Source: Takakia lepidozioides
Taxonomy: Eukaryota > Streptophyta > Takakiopsida > Takakiales > Takakiaceae
DNA: 64,000 nucleotides
Assembly (NCBI GenBank): GCA_030704615.1
Contig: CM060731.1
Span: 77,046,756-77,110,755, forward strand
Direction of reading: 5' to 3'
Shown: positions 28,591-53,069 of the stretch, piece after piece
Layout of the letters: each line of letters starts with the position of its first letter
Position numbering within the stretch: position 1 is the first letter of the stretch
Program-made: the position numbers and the translations under genes
Notes under the pieces: generated by a model
Database searches by the model: none
The model's input: the letters and a program-made list of their open reading frames with translations, nothing else
What the model was told of the DNA's origin: nothing

Positions 28591-31500
28591 ACACGCCAAC
28601 ATGGCATCAGAGGCAAGACTTTATGGCGGTGGTCAGAAGTGGGTGGGCATTAGGCTATGCCTTGACGGGGAGTGTCGGAGGTGTATAGCCTTTGCACAAC
28701 ACTCTGACAACAGAACGTGATGGGTAGCTAAGTGATAGAGCACCCCGCCGGAGCACCCCACAGGACTTTGCGTTTACTATGAGGATTGGGATACTCGGTG
28801 AGGTTGTCGGCCGGTGATTCCACATCAGTCTTACGCAGCGGTCGAGCGGATCATAAACTTGGTGTAACCACGTCCAACGTTCTTGTGCACCGCATGACAT
28901 TTCCAAATGTTCATTGCTGCAGGAGGCGTGGTCAATAGGGATACACGTGCAATATAAATTATCCTCATGCATATATAGCTTCAATATGCAAGGATTGGTA
29001 ACAGTTCCTTACGTGTCCATCAACCTTCATGGATGGACACTTGAGAGGCCACCTCGATTCAACATCAATCAGAGGCTCTCTGGCGCAAGATTGGCTTTGG
29101 CTGGTGATGCACCTTTTGGCCCGACGTGGACCTGATCATGCCGCTTGGTATGTGCAATTTGTCGACGATGTAGCAGTACAGACGTATCCTGTGTAATGGA
29201 GATTTCAGTGGCACATATCTCTCAGGTATTGGTATCTCTACCCCTTCTTCGAAAAAATATATATATCTAGCGATTGGTATGTTCTTGATGGCGAGGTTCT
29301 GAATATAGGTTACAACAGATGAATAACAAGACTACGCCAATGGAGGATGTAGGCAGCTTGCAATGTTTTTAAGTTGTAGTTCTTTCAGGCTACATCGTTT
29401 GGCATCCTCTGACGATACATAGTCTTGTTGATACTAGCATTCTTAATACCCAGTGTAGGTGGAGAGCTAGCACAGGTTATTGTCGTCGCGTCCGATTCAC
29501 TATATGCGTGCTTATCGAGGTCATCAATTGATAGAACATTTAGAAATTCGCATCCGTAGACCTCCCATCTTCATGATGATTTTGGCACTTTGGAATGTGG
29601 TGATGATGGGGATTGTGGTTCCTTCTTGTGCAAAAGGAAGAAAAGAGTTTGTCGCCCGAGAAGAAAAATGATGAGAAGGCAATTGATGCCAAGCTCGTAG
29701 CACTCATCGTTGCACTCGTTGTTGCTGTTCCTAATCTGAAGTCCTACTGTAGTGCCAGGTTTAGTTTGAAGTTTGGTGTAAAGCCACATGAGCTTGTTTT
29801 CTGATTGCATCAAATTTTGTTTCTCGTATAAACTTGCTATCTCAATCCTAAAGTGCCGGAGTTTCTCTTTAAGATCCTTCATGCAATGGTTTTGTCTATG
29901 GCCTTTGGCTTTTAATGCCCAGGTAATACTTAAATCCTATAGTTTTCTATTGTAACAAGATTTCATATCTTCTTCAACTCAATTGCAATGTCTTGTTCCA
30001 AATGCAATATGATATATCCGACATTTCCAGCCTACTTACAACTGGAGTTTATAGTTTTTGAATTTGGATACTTTTATTTCCTTCATAGAAAATTGTGTTT
30101 GTTTGATAATTGGATATTGACCACTGGAGGCCATCCGGGCACAAACTCCATTTGGTCATAACCACTATTGGGTGGGTATATATTCAACATATATACCTGG
30201 CTGGGTAATAGTCACGGTATCATACTCCAAAAATGTGGTGGACCCGACTTGAGTCGGAACCGGCGAGTGCCATCGCGGCACTTACCCAGCCCAAGCTAGA
30301 ACCGGCCGGGGGCAAATTGGCTTACTATATGGAACCTATGTAGAACCTTGAAAATGAGCAGAGTAGCAACTTTTGAACAAGACCTTGAGATTTTATTGCA
30401 ACCAAGCTGCATTCATGGGTAGTAATTATGCAACCACATAGGGTCCGCATTTGAGTCTTGAGAGGATTATTAGTCAAAGGCTTTTGGAAGGAAAACCCAA
30501 AACCGTCAAAGCTCATACTATGGAGTTATTTATTTATTTATTTATATTTATTTTTCTTCTTTCTGAACGTCTTAAAATCTTAATGTACGGAAATCAGGTT
30601 ATATTGATAACCGTTGTCTGGGACCTGGGGTGTTCCACTTGGATGATGGCATATTGATAACCTCTAACTGCCACAATTTCCAAACCCCTACATTACATAT
30701 AACCGCCTCCATACCGCTTTAAGCAAAGATGCCTTACCCGACCCTTCAATATGCCCAAATTGTCATACCCGCCCAACATTGGTCATAACCATATATATAG
30801 GCTTAACTCTTAACTGCCCACATGGGGAAGAGGCTCTTATTGATGCCAACTTCGGCTGGCGTCATATGTATATTTATATAACTCTTAATTGCCCACAAGG
30901 CCCAAAATGGGCTTTACAGCCTATTTAAATGTAAATTGCTTTTTCAGATCTGCTTCAATTTTTATGAAATTAGTGCCATAGAGTGTGCACTGCTTGGATT
31001 GGGCAACTGATTGCCCTAAATTTGAGTTAAAAGCAAAGTTGTCTCATCACGCAAGCAAGAGATTTAGGTTTTGATGAAGGTAAGTGATTTTTTTTTTTTT
31101 CATGCTATATTTCTTCACATCATGTATATTGCGTGAGAGGGTTATTTTTAGGGGATGTGCCCACGTTTGACCAAGTGGCAGCACTACATGTGCTGGCCAA
31201 ATTGGATTGTTTTTGGCTTGTTGGATGAGGGATCCCAAGGAGATGAAGCATTACTAATCTCGCCTCAATTGGACTTGATCCCGTCACTCAGATCTTTAAA
31301 AATCACCAAAAAATGATATGTTATCCGAGGCTAATTGTTTTGGAAATTGGCGAGTGGGTGCATGAGGAAGATACGCACATTAAAGTTATCCGTTTAGTCA
31401 CCCTCCCTTCCGCCGGGCCCTAAAAGTACATCCCCACAATGCCTCCGGTGGGGTACTTTGAGCGTATTTGTAAAGTCTAGCAATGTAGTACCAAAAGAGG

Positions 31501-32178
31501 AACTAGGATGGGAGCAGTGGGCCCATGCAAAGGTGCTGAGCCTCACGTCCCCGTCCCAGCCTCCATCCTTCAACCCTCCCTCAGAAGGACCCGCCTCGAG
31601 TTAGTGGATTTCCCTCAATCAATGCTGCTATTGCATTTCCCACGCTCAAGTTCAACTCAAGATTTCCCTCATGCCCCTTCTTTCCCTTTTGACTGTGATG
31701 TTGGCAATACTTTCAAAGAGTTTCCCTTCTTTTCACACAACTGTCTCTCACTCCCCATGCGCGTGCCTAACTTATTCAAGCTCATAGGCTCACGTCCTAG
31801 CATCCCGAAATTGAGTTCTGTACCCTCTACTAGCATGAGTGGGCCTATAACCTATTGATATTGGAGCACAAAGAGAAATTCAAATAACACTGAAAGGTTG
31901 TCCTTATTCTTTGATAACAATACAATATGTGAATAGTTGAGATCAGTGCTTTTCATGCACTGATAACAATACAGTAGATGAGATTGCTACTGCATTGCAA
32001 TCGAAGCACTCCGACCGCACTATAAGTTCTGAACCACTATATAGTACTACATAGAATAACACCGTGGGGATGAAGAATTAACTGAAAAACACTCTATGGA
32101 AAATGGGCGTGGTGCACGGCTCGTAGTTTCAGTGAACGAACTGACTGATCATGTCACTGTAAGTCATTAGTCACTACT
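28591..32178. other. Intergenic DNA, no gene supported
   Basis: The phrase AGGACTTTGCGTTTACTATG near 28763 repeats one inside the preceding element (28287). Around 30130-30330 and 30780-30900 there are short dispersed blocks (ATGGGGAAGAGGCTCTTA) that also occur near 58890. A 116-residue frame at 31508-31858 has no domain and I do not call it. Confidence 0.5.
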
Positions 32179-33201
32179 TTACACAAATGGTCCAACAGCC
32201 ACGCGAGTTCGCAACTCCTCCGTTTGCTTGCTTGTCACTACCTCCAGGAGCTCCCGAGCGTTTGTTTTGTCTTCTGTGGGATTGTTGAAGTTCGCAGCAA
32301 TGACCTCTTCCTTGGGGAATCTGAAAGGCTTATAATTTGTCCTAAACCATTCATCTTCATGAATTTGCGCCACAGTCACACGATCGGCAGCTGGGTTCAG
32401 CTTCAAAATTTTGAGAATCAGTTTCTTAGAGCCTACAGTTAACCAGGGAGAAAAAGTGCATGAGCCATGGGATATGGATTTGCATACAACTCTTGGGTTG
32501 TTGCCGGCGAAGGGTAAGTAGCCAGACAAGAGTGCGTACAGAATAATACCGCATGCCCAAAGATCCGCTCGCTCAGCAAGATAGCCTTTGGCTTGGATGA
32601 TCTCTGGGGCCATGTAGCTTGGAGTTGATCCACACCTCTCTTGAAACAGCTCATCTTTCTTATACACGGCGCATCGCCCAAAGTCTGATAGTAGGAGATT
32701 ACCATGGTGATCCAAGATCAAGCTTTCTAATTTGATATCTCTGTGGTAAACACCTTGACTGTGACAATACTCCACAGCATCCATAAGTTGCTGGAACAAC
32801 ATTCTTGCTTCATCTTCACTGAATCGTACATAAGAACAATACATTCTCTGGTACAACGTGTCACAATCGCCAAACTGATCCAACACCGTGTCGCTGCCCA
32901 AAAGTTGCACAATGTTGGGATGTTTAATCATTGTAAGTTTGCGCTCAATTCGCCCATCCTCTTTGATCTTTTTTTCCTTATTGTCGATGATCTTGATGGC
33001 CATATGTCTACTGTTCTTAGCAGTACTGCCCCTCCCTATCTCTCCTTTAAGCACTTGTTTGTTTTGAACACTATTTCCCGAGCTGATGTTCATCATGCTC
33101 CCTTGACAGTTTCTTTGAAATTCAATACAGTGTCTAGAACTTGCTAAAACCTTCCCACTTGACAGCCAAATTTCTCTCAAACTTCCTATAGACACCTTCA
33201 T
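32179..33201 (-). CDS. Divergent CIPK/SnRK3-type protein kinase, NAF-less
   Basis: An intronless frame of 340 residues. It is a Ser/Thr kinase domain closest in feel to CBL-interacting kinases: AIKIIDNKEKK (Lys70), KHPNIVQL, DAVEYCHSQGVYHRDIK (HRD 153-155), LLLSDFG (DFG 173-175), CGSTPSYMAPEII, ADLWACGIILYALLSGYLPF, EDEWF. Oddities: the segment between the glycine loop and the AIK lysine is shortened, the hinge (normally LVMEY.GGELFD) is replaced, and the catalytic-loop Asn after HRDIK is Ser (KLES instead of KPEN). After the kinase domain only ~50 residues remain, with no NAF motif or phosphatase-binding segment, against ~430-450 residues for a usual CIPK. The start is the ATG at 33201 and nothing upstream in frame resembles kinase. 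It could be a pseudokinase, or a decayed retrocopy whose frame happens to be open. Confidence 0.75.
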   Translation of the reverse strand: MKVSIGSLREIWLSSGKVLASSRHCIEFQRNCQGSMMNISSGNSVQNKQVLKGEIGRGSTAKNSRHMAIKIIDNKEKKIKEDGRIERKLTMIKHPNIVQLLGSDTVLDQFGDCDTLYQRMYCSYVRFSEDEARMLFQQLMDAVEYCHSQGVYHRDIKLESLILDHHGNLLLSDFGRCAVYKKDELFQERCGSTPSYMAPEIIQAKGYLAERADLWACGIILYALLSGYLPFAGNNPRVVCKSISHGSCTFSPWLTVGSKKLILKILKLNPAADRVTVAQIHEDEWFRTNYKPFRFPKEEVIAANFNNPTEDKTNARELLEVVTSKQTEELRTRVAVGPFV

Positions 33202-33449
33202 AGATTTCTGCCTATTGATGCACCAATCGCATCACTTGAGCTCAGTAAAGTCCTGTAAGAGTTCTACCAATTTAAGAAACTTCCCACTTTCGGATGCACT
33301 TGCTCGTACAATTCACAAAACATTAGCAGCTCAATTGTTCAGGACTCACATATAAAAACGTGCTTGGCTAAGAAGAACCCAAGCTAGGAAGCATATGAGA
33401 TCAGAGGCTGCTGATCAGCGAGATGAGGATGAGTGAAGGGCACATCGAC

Positions 33450-33506
33450 TTATATAGTGCAGCGGCTGAGTAATTAGAAAGATGCGTGACACTATTATCA
33501 CGTGTC
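33450..33506 (-). promoter_or_regulatory. Candidate promoter: TATA box and G-box/ABRE
   Basis: On the minus strand CTATATAAG (around 33450-33458) lies about 250 bases upstream of the kinase start. CACGTGTC on the plus strand (33499-33506), a G-box core of ABRE type, sits about 45 bases further upstream. Spacing is reasonable for a plant pol II promoter. The assignment rests on motifs only. Confidence 0.4.
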
Positions 33507-33599
33507 TTTTTCTATTTTCTTTCTTGAGTTCAAAAGAGAAAAACAAACCTGCAAAAAGAAGAACGGATTCAGCCTCATTAGGGTCAATTCTTGTGCACT

Positions 33600-34200
33600 A
33601 CTTGAAACCATCCATTTTCTGATACACTGTCCGGGACATTGTCGCTAGAGAGTGACCCTCTTCAGGACGATCAAGAGCATTGTCTTGCACCTGTGGGTCT
33701 GTTCATCAACTTTCAAAATCTTCCTGGGCTGACCATGATGCTAGAATTTTAGCTTTCTCAAAGAGAACAGTTTTAAGGCTGTTCAGGGCGAGTTCGGTGT
33801 GACACCCCCAAGCCCTCGATGTGGTGAGTTCAAGCCTCAAGGTCAGATGGGTCAGTTGATTCGCCAGTCTAATACCATATACACTACCTAAGCAAGACCG
33901 TCATGTTACACAGGCTAAAAGTCTTGGCGGAGAAGATGTCGTTCGAAGCTGAGGCCATCGTTTCCAATGGTTTCATCCCTGATCATCCCTGATCTTTTCT
34001 AGCCCCGAGATCACTTGCAATTGCATGCTAACCCATCCACCATTGCATTTCAGCCTGACCATGAATTCTAGTATCCACTGCACTGGTTCTCAATAAGCTC
34101 ATCACAATTACAGTCTACTATCTGTTCTACAATATTCATCTCCCCAGTGAACTTCTGGACAAAAATTCCACGGAGCAACTGGTCAATCAATCCCCTCGTC
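33600..34200. other. Intergenic DNA, partly duplicated
   Basis: Around 33830-33890 the phrase CAAGGTCAGATGG.TCAGTTGA.TC resembles one at about 37065-37100, so the segmental duplication described next extends here in fragments. No gene is seen. Confidence 0.45.
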
Positions 34201-34798
34201 TGAACTACCAAGCCGAGCTACAACTGAGATCACCGCCCAATGTGCAACTACCTTATTCATTTATGACAAGGAGAACAGCTTCTAACAGATAAGGCACAAA
34301 GGAGCTAACAGATCTGTATGTATCTATAGTTGTGCACCAGAAAAAAGACAGAGGCTCAAATCACACGCAAGTGAATTGATGGAAGAGATACTGAAATGTT
34401 ATGCAGTCTATTTCGAATTAAGACTCCAGCCATGACTATTGTTGGTATCATTTCTTTCCCTCGCTAGCTCTTGCTTTTGCTATTCTTGGTATATCGATGT
34501 GTTGTATGTCTCGAGTCGGAGTGAGCTCTGGAGCTCGTTGACAGACCCCTCACCATCCGCCAGTCCTTTTTGGTGCCACCCCGCCAAGGGCTCGTCTTAC
34601 CATGTTTGTCAATTCAGATCTTCTTGCACTACCTCTTAACCTTCGAAAGCACCACTTCGAGACTCGAGCAAATATATATTGTGGTCGTTGTGAGTTGTGC
34701 TTGTATTCAATTCAATGAGCGCTCATTCCTGAAGTCCTGAGCACTATAACAAGTCATGTGGGTACGCAGTCTGGAAAACAATCAGATCATTCCATCCT
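34201..34798. repeat. Segmental direct duplication, copy A
   Basis: The sequence from GAGCTACAACTGAGATCACC through TGTTGTATGTCTCGAGTCGG to GTGGGTACGCAGTCTGGAAA is repeated at 36296-36866 with scattered substitutions and small indels. It has no coding function that I can see. Confidence 0.85.
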
Positions 34799-34859
34799 GT
34801 TACAAGTCTCACGGTTTCTTACACACTGATAGAAATGAATTTCATGAATTTCATGGTGG

Positions 34860-35283
34860 GCTAGAACATGTTCTAAAAGCAAGGAAAAGCCTGTCTACAC
34901 TTGTGCACCTAGACTAAGAACCTCACTAAGGAGGGCAGTGGCTGTGTCAAATTTCGAATATGCCTCTGTTTCCTCTTTCACAGGCGAGCCCATGGCTGCA
35001 TGACCTTCTCTGTCTCTTCTGAATGAACCAGCAACAGCATGGATGTGTATACTTGTAGAGCACAGCACCAACAATTCCCAAAGATGAAGAGGCAAGTGCC
35101 AAATGGCAAAGAGCAATTTAGCTGACAAGTGCCATGTTTCCAAACTAAGAAATGGCAAGAGATAGAACAGTTACAAGACCTTCGTGATCTGGCTGTGAAG
35201 TGTCCAGAGCAACGGGAGCCCCTCCTGCTTACCTGTAAAACCATTGAACATTTTGATGTCGATAAAAATTTACCTTGACTCAC
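34860..35283 (-). pseudogene. Fragment of the F-box gene 3' end (duplicate)
   Basis: The minus strand ends with the phrase SEVLSLGA then a stop at 34895. The F-box pseudogene at 37415-38571 has the same phrase near its end, and the downstream sequence GAACCTCACTAA/TTCTAAAAGCAA is shared by both. The upstream part is not recognisable as F-box protein. It is a truncated copy. Confidence 0.5.
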
Positions 35284-36295
35284 CTTGAGCTAGGCATCCA
35301 AAAGGTCGTAAACCACTTGCTACAGATACCCTTTAAACATGCAGCATCCCTGCTGGGTTGGCAGACTCAATGCAAAAGCAGATGAATGCATCGCAGAAGC
35401 CACTCTTATGGAGGTAGACTCGAGATCTAGTACGCTCAATTCAGCCTCTGCAGCAGCAATTGTACGGAGGGAAGTTGAAGTCCTATCTCTATTTTGAAAA
35501 ATTGCAAATTTCCCTACCCGTGGGCTGTTATGGTTTCGACTTGATCAGTCATCTCGCTGGTGATCAGTGACCTAAATTGACTGCATTCATGAGAGAGTTC
35601 AGCAACCTCCCGCACTACTCAGCTGCCACCTACATCAGACGAAGTGCAGTTGAAAATTCCTGATGGTGGTCTTAACCACATTTGGAGAATAGAAAGACAA
35701 CAGAACTCAGATTTTGAGAGACTACCTGACAAATCTTAAACCCCCTAAACCCTGACCAGACCTCACAGAATCATATGATTGTACAACAGGTTAGTTTAGA
35801 CAGTTCTAAATCCATACATGGTATAGAGACATCTTCGTGGCCTCAGATGCAACTTTTCTGAGAATGATAGTTAAAAGGACAAGGAAAATAGCAAAGGATT
35901 CCAAAGAATTGGCTTCAGGTTCCAAAGACAAGCACAGAACCTCGAATCACAGTTTGAGCCCTCTGCAGCCCTCTGCGGGATATCGCATATCTTTGAAGGA
36001 AATGAAGGGCCAGGGCAGGCCCATATAGAGTGCAGCTCATTGATGCTTAACACTAACAGAGAGAATGCCTGCAAGCGACTTCAAAGTGAGAACTGTTGTC
36101 TTTGGCATCTACTGGTCTTCTTGTTGTTTGTTTCCAGAAACAATAGACCTATCGTTGTCAGACACATTTCTGAAAGAGATTAGATTGCTTGGCAATAGGG
36201 GTTGCCACTGGAACTGAAGGTGTGCTGTGTCAAGATACATATATGCATCTTTGTCTCTTCATCTGAACGCATTTGTACTAATCTGCCTCTAAGGT
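35284..36295. other. Intergenic DNA, no gene recognised
   Basis: Short frames only (for example 35837-36028) without domains. I see no repeats beyond the flanking duplication. Confidence 0.45.
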
Positions 36296-36866
36296 CTGAA
36301 CTACCAATCTGAGCTACAACTGAGATCACCGCCCGATGCACAACTACCTTATTCATTCATGACAAGGAAAGCTTCTTACAACAGAGAAGGCACAAAGGAA
36401 CTAACACATGTATCTATAGATAGTTGCACCAGAAAAAAGACAGAGCCTCAAATCACAAGCAAGTGAAGTGTTGGAAGAGATGAAGTGTTATGCAGGCTGT
36501 TTCGAAAAACTCAAGCCATTAACCCGACTATTGTTGGTATCATTTCTTTGCCTCGCTAGCGCTTTTGCTATTCTTTGAATATCAATGTGTTGTATGTCTC
36601 GAGTCGGAGTGAGCTCTGGAGGTCGTTGAGAGACCCTGCTAGCCTTATTTTGGTGCAACCCTGCCAAAGGCTGGTCTTACCATGTTTGTCAATTCAGATC
36701 TTCTTGCGCTACCTCTTAACCTTCGAAAGCACCACTTCGAGACTGGAGCAAATATATTGTGGTCGTTGTGAGTTGTGCTTGGATTCAATGAGCTCATTCC
36801 TGAAGTCCTGAGCACTACAACAAGTCATGTGGGTACGCAGTCTGGAAAACCATCAGATCATTCCAT
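36296..36866. repeat. Segmental direct duplication, copy B
   Basis: This is the counterpart of 34201-34798, lying next to the more complete F-box pseudogene. The distance between the copies is about 2.1 kb, so a tandem or local segmental duplication is likely. Between here and 37415 the sequence is non-coding. Confidence 0.85.
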
Positions 36867-37414
36867 CCTCCCAGTGCCATGTCACTCCGATAATGTCACC
36901 CCAATCTGTGTCACTCTGGACACGGGTGGGAAATATTTGACATGCAGGAAGCTCTCGGAATGGCGTTACAAGGAAGAGGGGCCCTCCAGCGGCCTTGAGA
37001 ACTCCCATAGGAAAGGGATAAGAGTAGGAAGCACAAACAGGATACCTCTCGACGCAATGAATTCAAGGTCAGATGGTAGGGTCAGTTGAATCACATGCCG
37101 AATACCAGACACCCTAAGATAATGGACGCCATTTCTTGGCAGCAAGAAGTGTGCAAATGGATATACTTCACAGCTGCGCGTGCTTGTATAGATAGCACTG
37201 TCCTGCCAATAAAGAATTCCAGAAACTAACAGTACCAGAAATTCATGGACAGCTTTTGAAGAACTAATCTCTTTCAATAAAAGTAACCACACCATGAGGC
37301 GCAAGTACAAGGCAGGCTCATGGGCTCCATGAGCCCAACAAGGGAAGGGGAAGAAGAAGCTTTCCAAGTCTCACGGTTTCTAGAAATGAATTTCATGGTG
37401 GACTAGAACGTGTT

Positions 37415-38571
37415 CTAAAAGCAAAGAAAAGCTTGTCTACACTTTGCACCTAAACTAAGAACCTCACTAACCAAGCTGATGTCGTCAGTCTTTAGTAATT
37501 CAGGTGGAAAGAAATCCCGAGGGGATGTCCATGTGTCTTGCTTCATGTCATACATCACAACCGAAGATGAAATTTGTAGAAACTGCACTGCTCCAACAGA
37601 TTATGAGATTGTTATGGCTCACCACTTTCATGTAGGACGTGTTGGCCCAACTAGTTCTTGCAATCTCCAGCAACTCTGCATCAGACGTCGCAGAAACTTT
37701 GACGTCCCACACACAGATGCTGTTTGCGTTGGGGGAGCAGCTAGCAATAGTCCCAACAAGCAAAAGGCGCCCACCACACTCTACAAGGAATGGATCTTGT
37801 CTACTGTAACCACAATGAAGAGGTATCCGTATAGCAAGGTTAGTCCACACACCGCTGCCAATGTCCCAAGCCATCAATTTGTAGCCATGCACTGGTCCAT
37901 AAAATAAGCAAAGAGAGTAGGGCTACATATCACACTATCTGCACAGTACCAAACAGTATCAACTTCTGTGGGCATCTGTTCAGTCTCGGTCCAACACTCG
38001 CGAACTGAGTCGAAGATGTCTGTTCTCCAAAGTCTCGTGTGGTTGTCGCATGATATGACAAGGACTTTGTAGGTGTTGGTGCATCTATCCACAATCATAT
38101 TTACTCTTGGCACGCAGGAAAGTGCTGGACTGTGAGGCGGTGCGGGCAAGTGTCTGGAAGTGTTCAAGAGAGGAATGTACACAATCCATGATGGTAAGGG
38201 CTGAAAGTCCCCGTCCCGTATGCAAAATAAGCCTCCATCTGCAGCAAGAACTCTACAGAGAGAACGGAACTTGGGAAATTTGAGGCCGAGCTTGTGCCAC
38301 CGTCGAGTTGCGGGGATATACAACATGCAAACATCATCTTCGCTTGAGCATGTGTCAAAAGACAAGAGATAGGAGTCTTGGTGAAGAGGGAGCTGCTGAC
38401 AGAGTTGTTGGAAAGTGGCAGTAGATGGGAAGGAGTTCCACAACTTGCAAACCGACTTAAAGCGGACAAGACTTGATATGGCAAACGGGCCAACACTACC
38501 ATCACTAATTCGAAAGGGAGCCTGCTCCAAATCTCCTCCTCCATATTGCCCAGGTGACAAAACCTCTCCAA
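37415..38571 (-). pseudogene. F-box / kelch-type protein gene, frameshifted
   Basis: The minus strand begins with ATG at 38571 and the first half of an F-box (EEIWSRLPFELVMVVLARLP). The second half (LVRFKSVCKLWNSFPS) continues one frame over, so a one-base indel near 38470 splits the motif. The C-terminal part has F-box-associated/kelch-like phrases: YIPATRRWHKLGLKFP, GLFCIRD, NPxxx-type linkers, WDIGSGVWTNLAIRIP and finally VVMYDMKQDTWTSPRDFF, each in a changed frame (shifts near 37890 and 37555). Together they would make one ~380-residue plant F-box protein, a substrate receptor of SCF ubiquitin ligases. Three indels make it a pseudogene unless they are sequencing errors; no plausible introns remove them. 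Confidence 0.75.
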
Positions 38572-39520
38572 TTGTGTTCTTGTGATCCTAGGTAAGCTGG
38601 CCCAGGGAAAGAAAAGAAGGGAAAGAAAGAAAGACTCAGTCAGCCTTGAGCCTCTGAGAATTCATACCCATGAGCCCGACTATTGTTGGTAAAGTTCTAA
38701 ACAAAGAAACTTTCTATCATCCACAGGAGGTCTGGAGGGCCTAGAGTAGAACAATCAGAAAAACACACCTGACCTATATAATTAAAAAGATTACTGTGCT
38801 GCTCAGCGAGTTCCAAAAAAGTGGAGGCATGCACATCTCGAGAGAGGAAAGGTGAGGAAGATATTGACATGGAGGGAACCCTTTTATCAGAATCTCCCTC
38901 AGCTACTCATCGAGTATGCAGCTCATCACCAAAAAACTACCCTCCCAATAACGTCACACCCTATCCCATAGCTGTGGGATTAAAGACACGGAGGGTGGAA
39001 TTATTCTAGAAGTGATAGGCATCCAAACATCATAGCACTATTCCGAATACTCTAAGACTCTCTTAAGAGACTCTCTTTGATTAAGAGTATGTTATTACTA
39101 TGATTACTATTTATTAGAAGCATCGACACTCCCGCCAAAGCTAAAACCCTGTCTTCTTCTTTACACTCTTTTCCTTATCTCTCTAAAACCCCCACCCTTC
39201 TCGCTACCCAATTGTCTTCACCTCTTTCTGTTCTCTCTCAGAGCACACACACCCACTCACATTCTTCTTCTCACGCAAACACATCAGAAATGAATGTGAA
39301 GTAGGAAGATTTGTACTAGACCATTTTGCACTCTGTTTTTCTGTTTTCTTAGTTTGCAAGCGGTCTGTAGTCTCTACTGACCAAATTCTGTCGGCTTGCT
39401 GCCGCTATGTAGTGGGCAGAAGTTGTTTCGCCCTAATCCACCCTTGAACCCTAACCAACGGGAGCCATGCACAGAAGAGGCATTCAGAATGCGGTGGTGG
39501 TAGACAGAGCAGGATGAGAC
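38572..39520. other. Intergenic region and gyrA upstream sequence
   Basis: The stretch from about 39130 to 39300 is pyrimidine-rich (CTTCTTCTTTACACTC, TTCTTCTTCTCACGC), as often seen near plant transcription starts. I see no clear TATA box at the right place. The duplicated phrase CCCGACTATTGTTGGTA (38672) also occurs at 36522. Confidence 0.45.

Positions 39521-53069
<13,549 letters not shown>

Noticed and set aside
31508-31858. 116-codon open frame upstream of the kinase
   Set aside because: Pro/Ser/Phe-rich, without domain, and without splice or promoter support; cannot be told from a chance frame.
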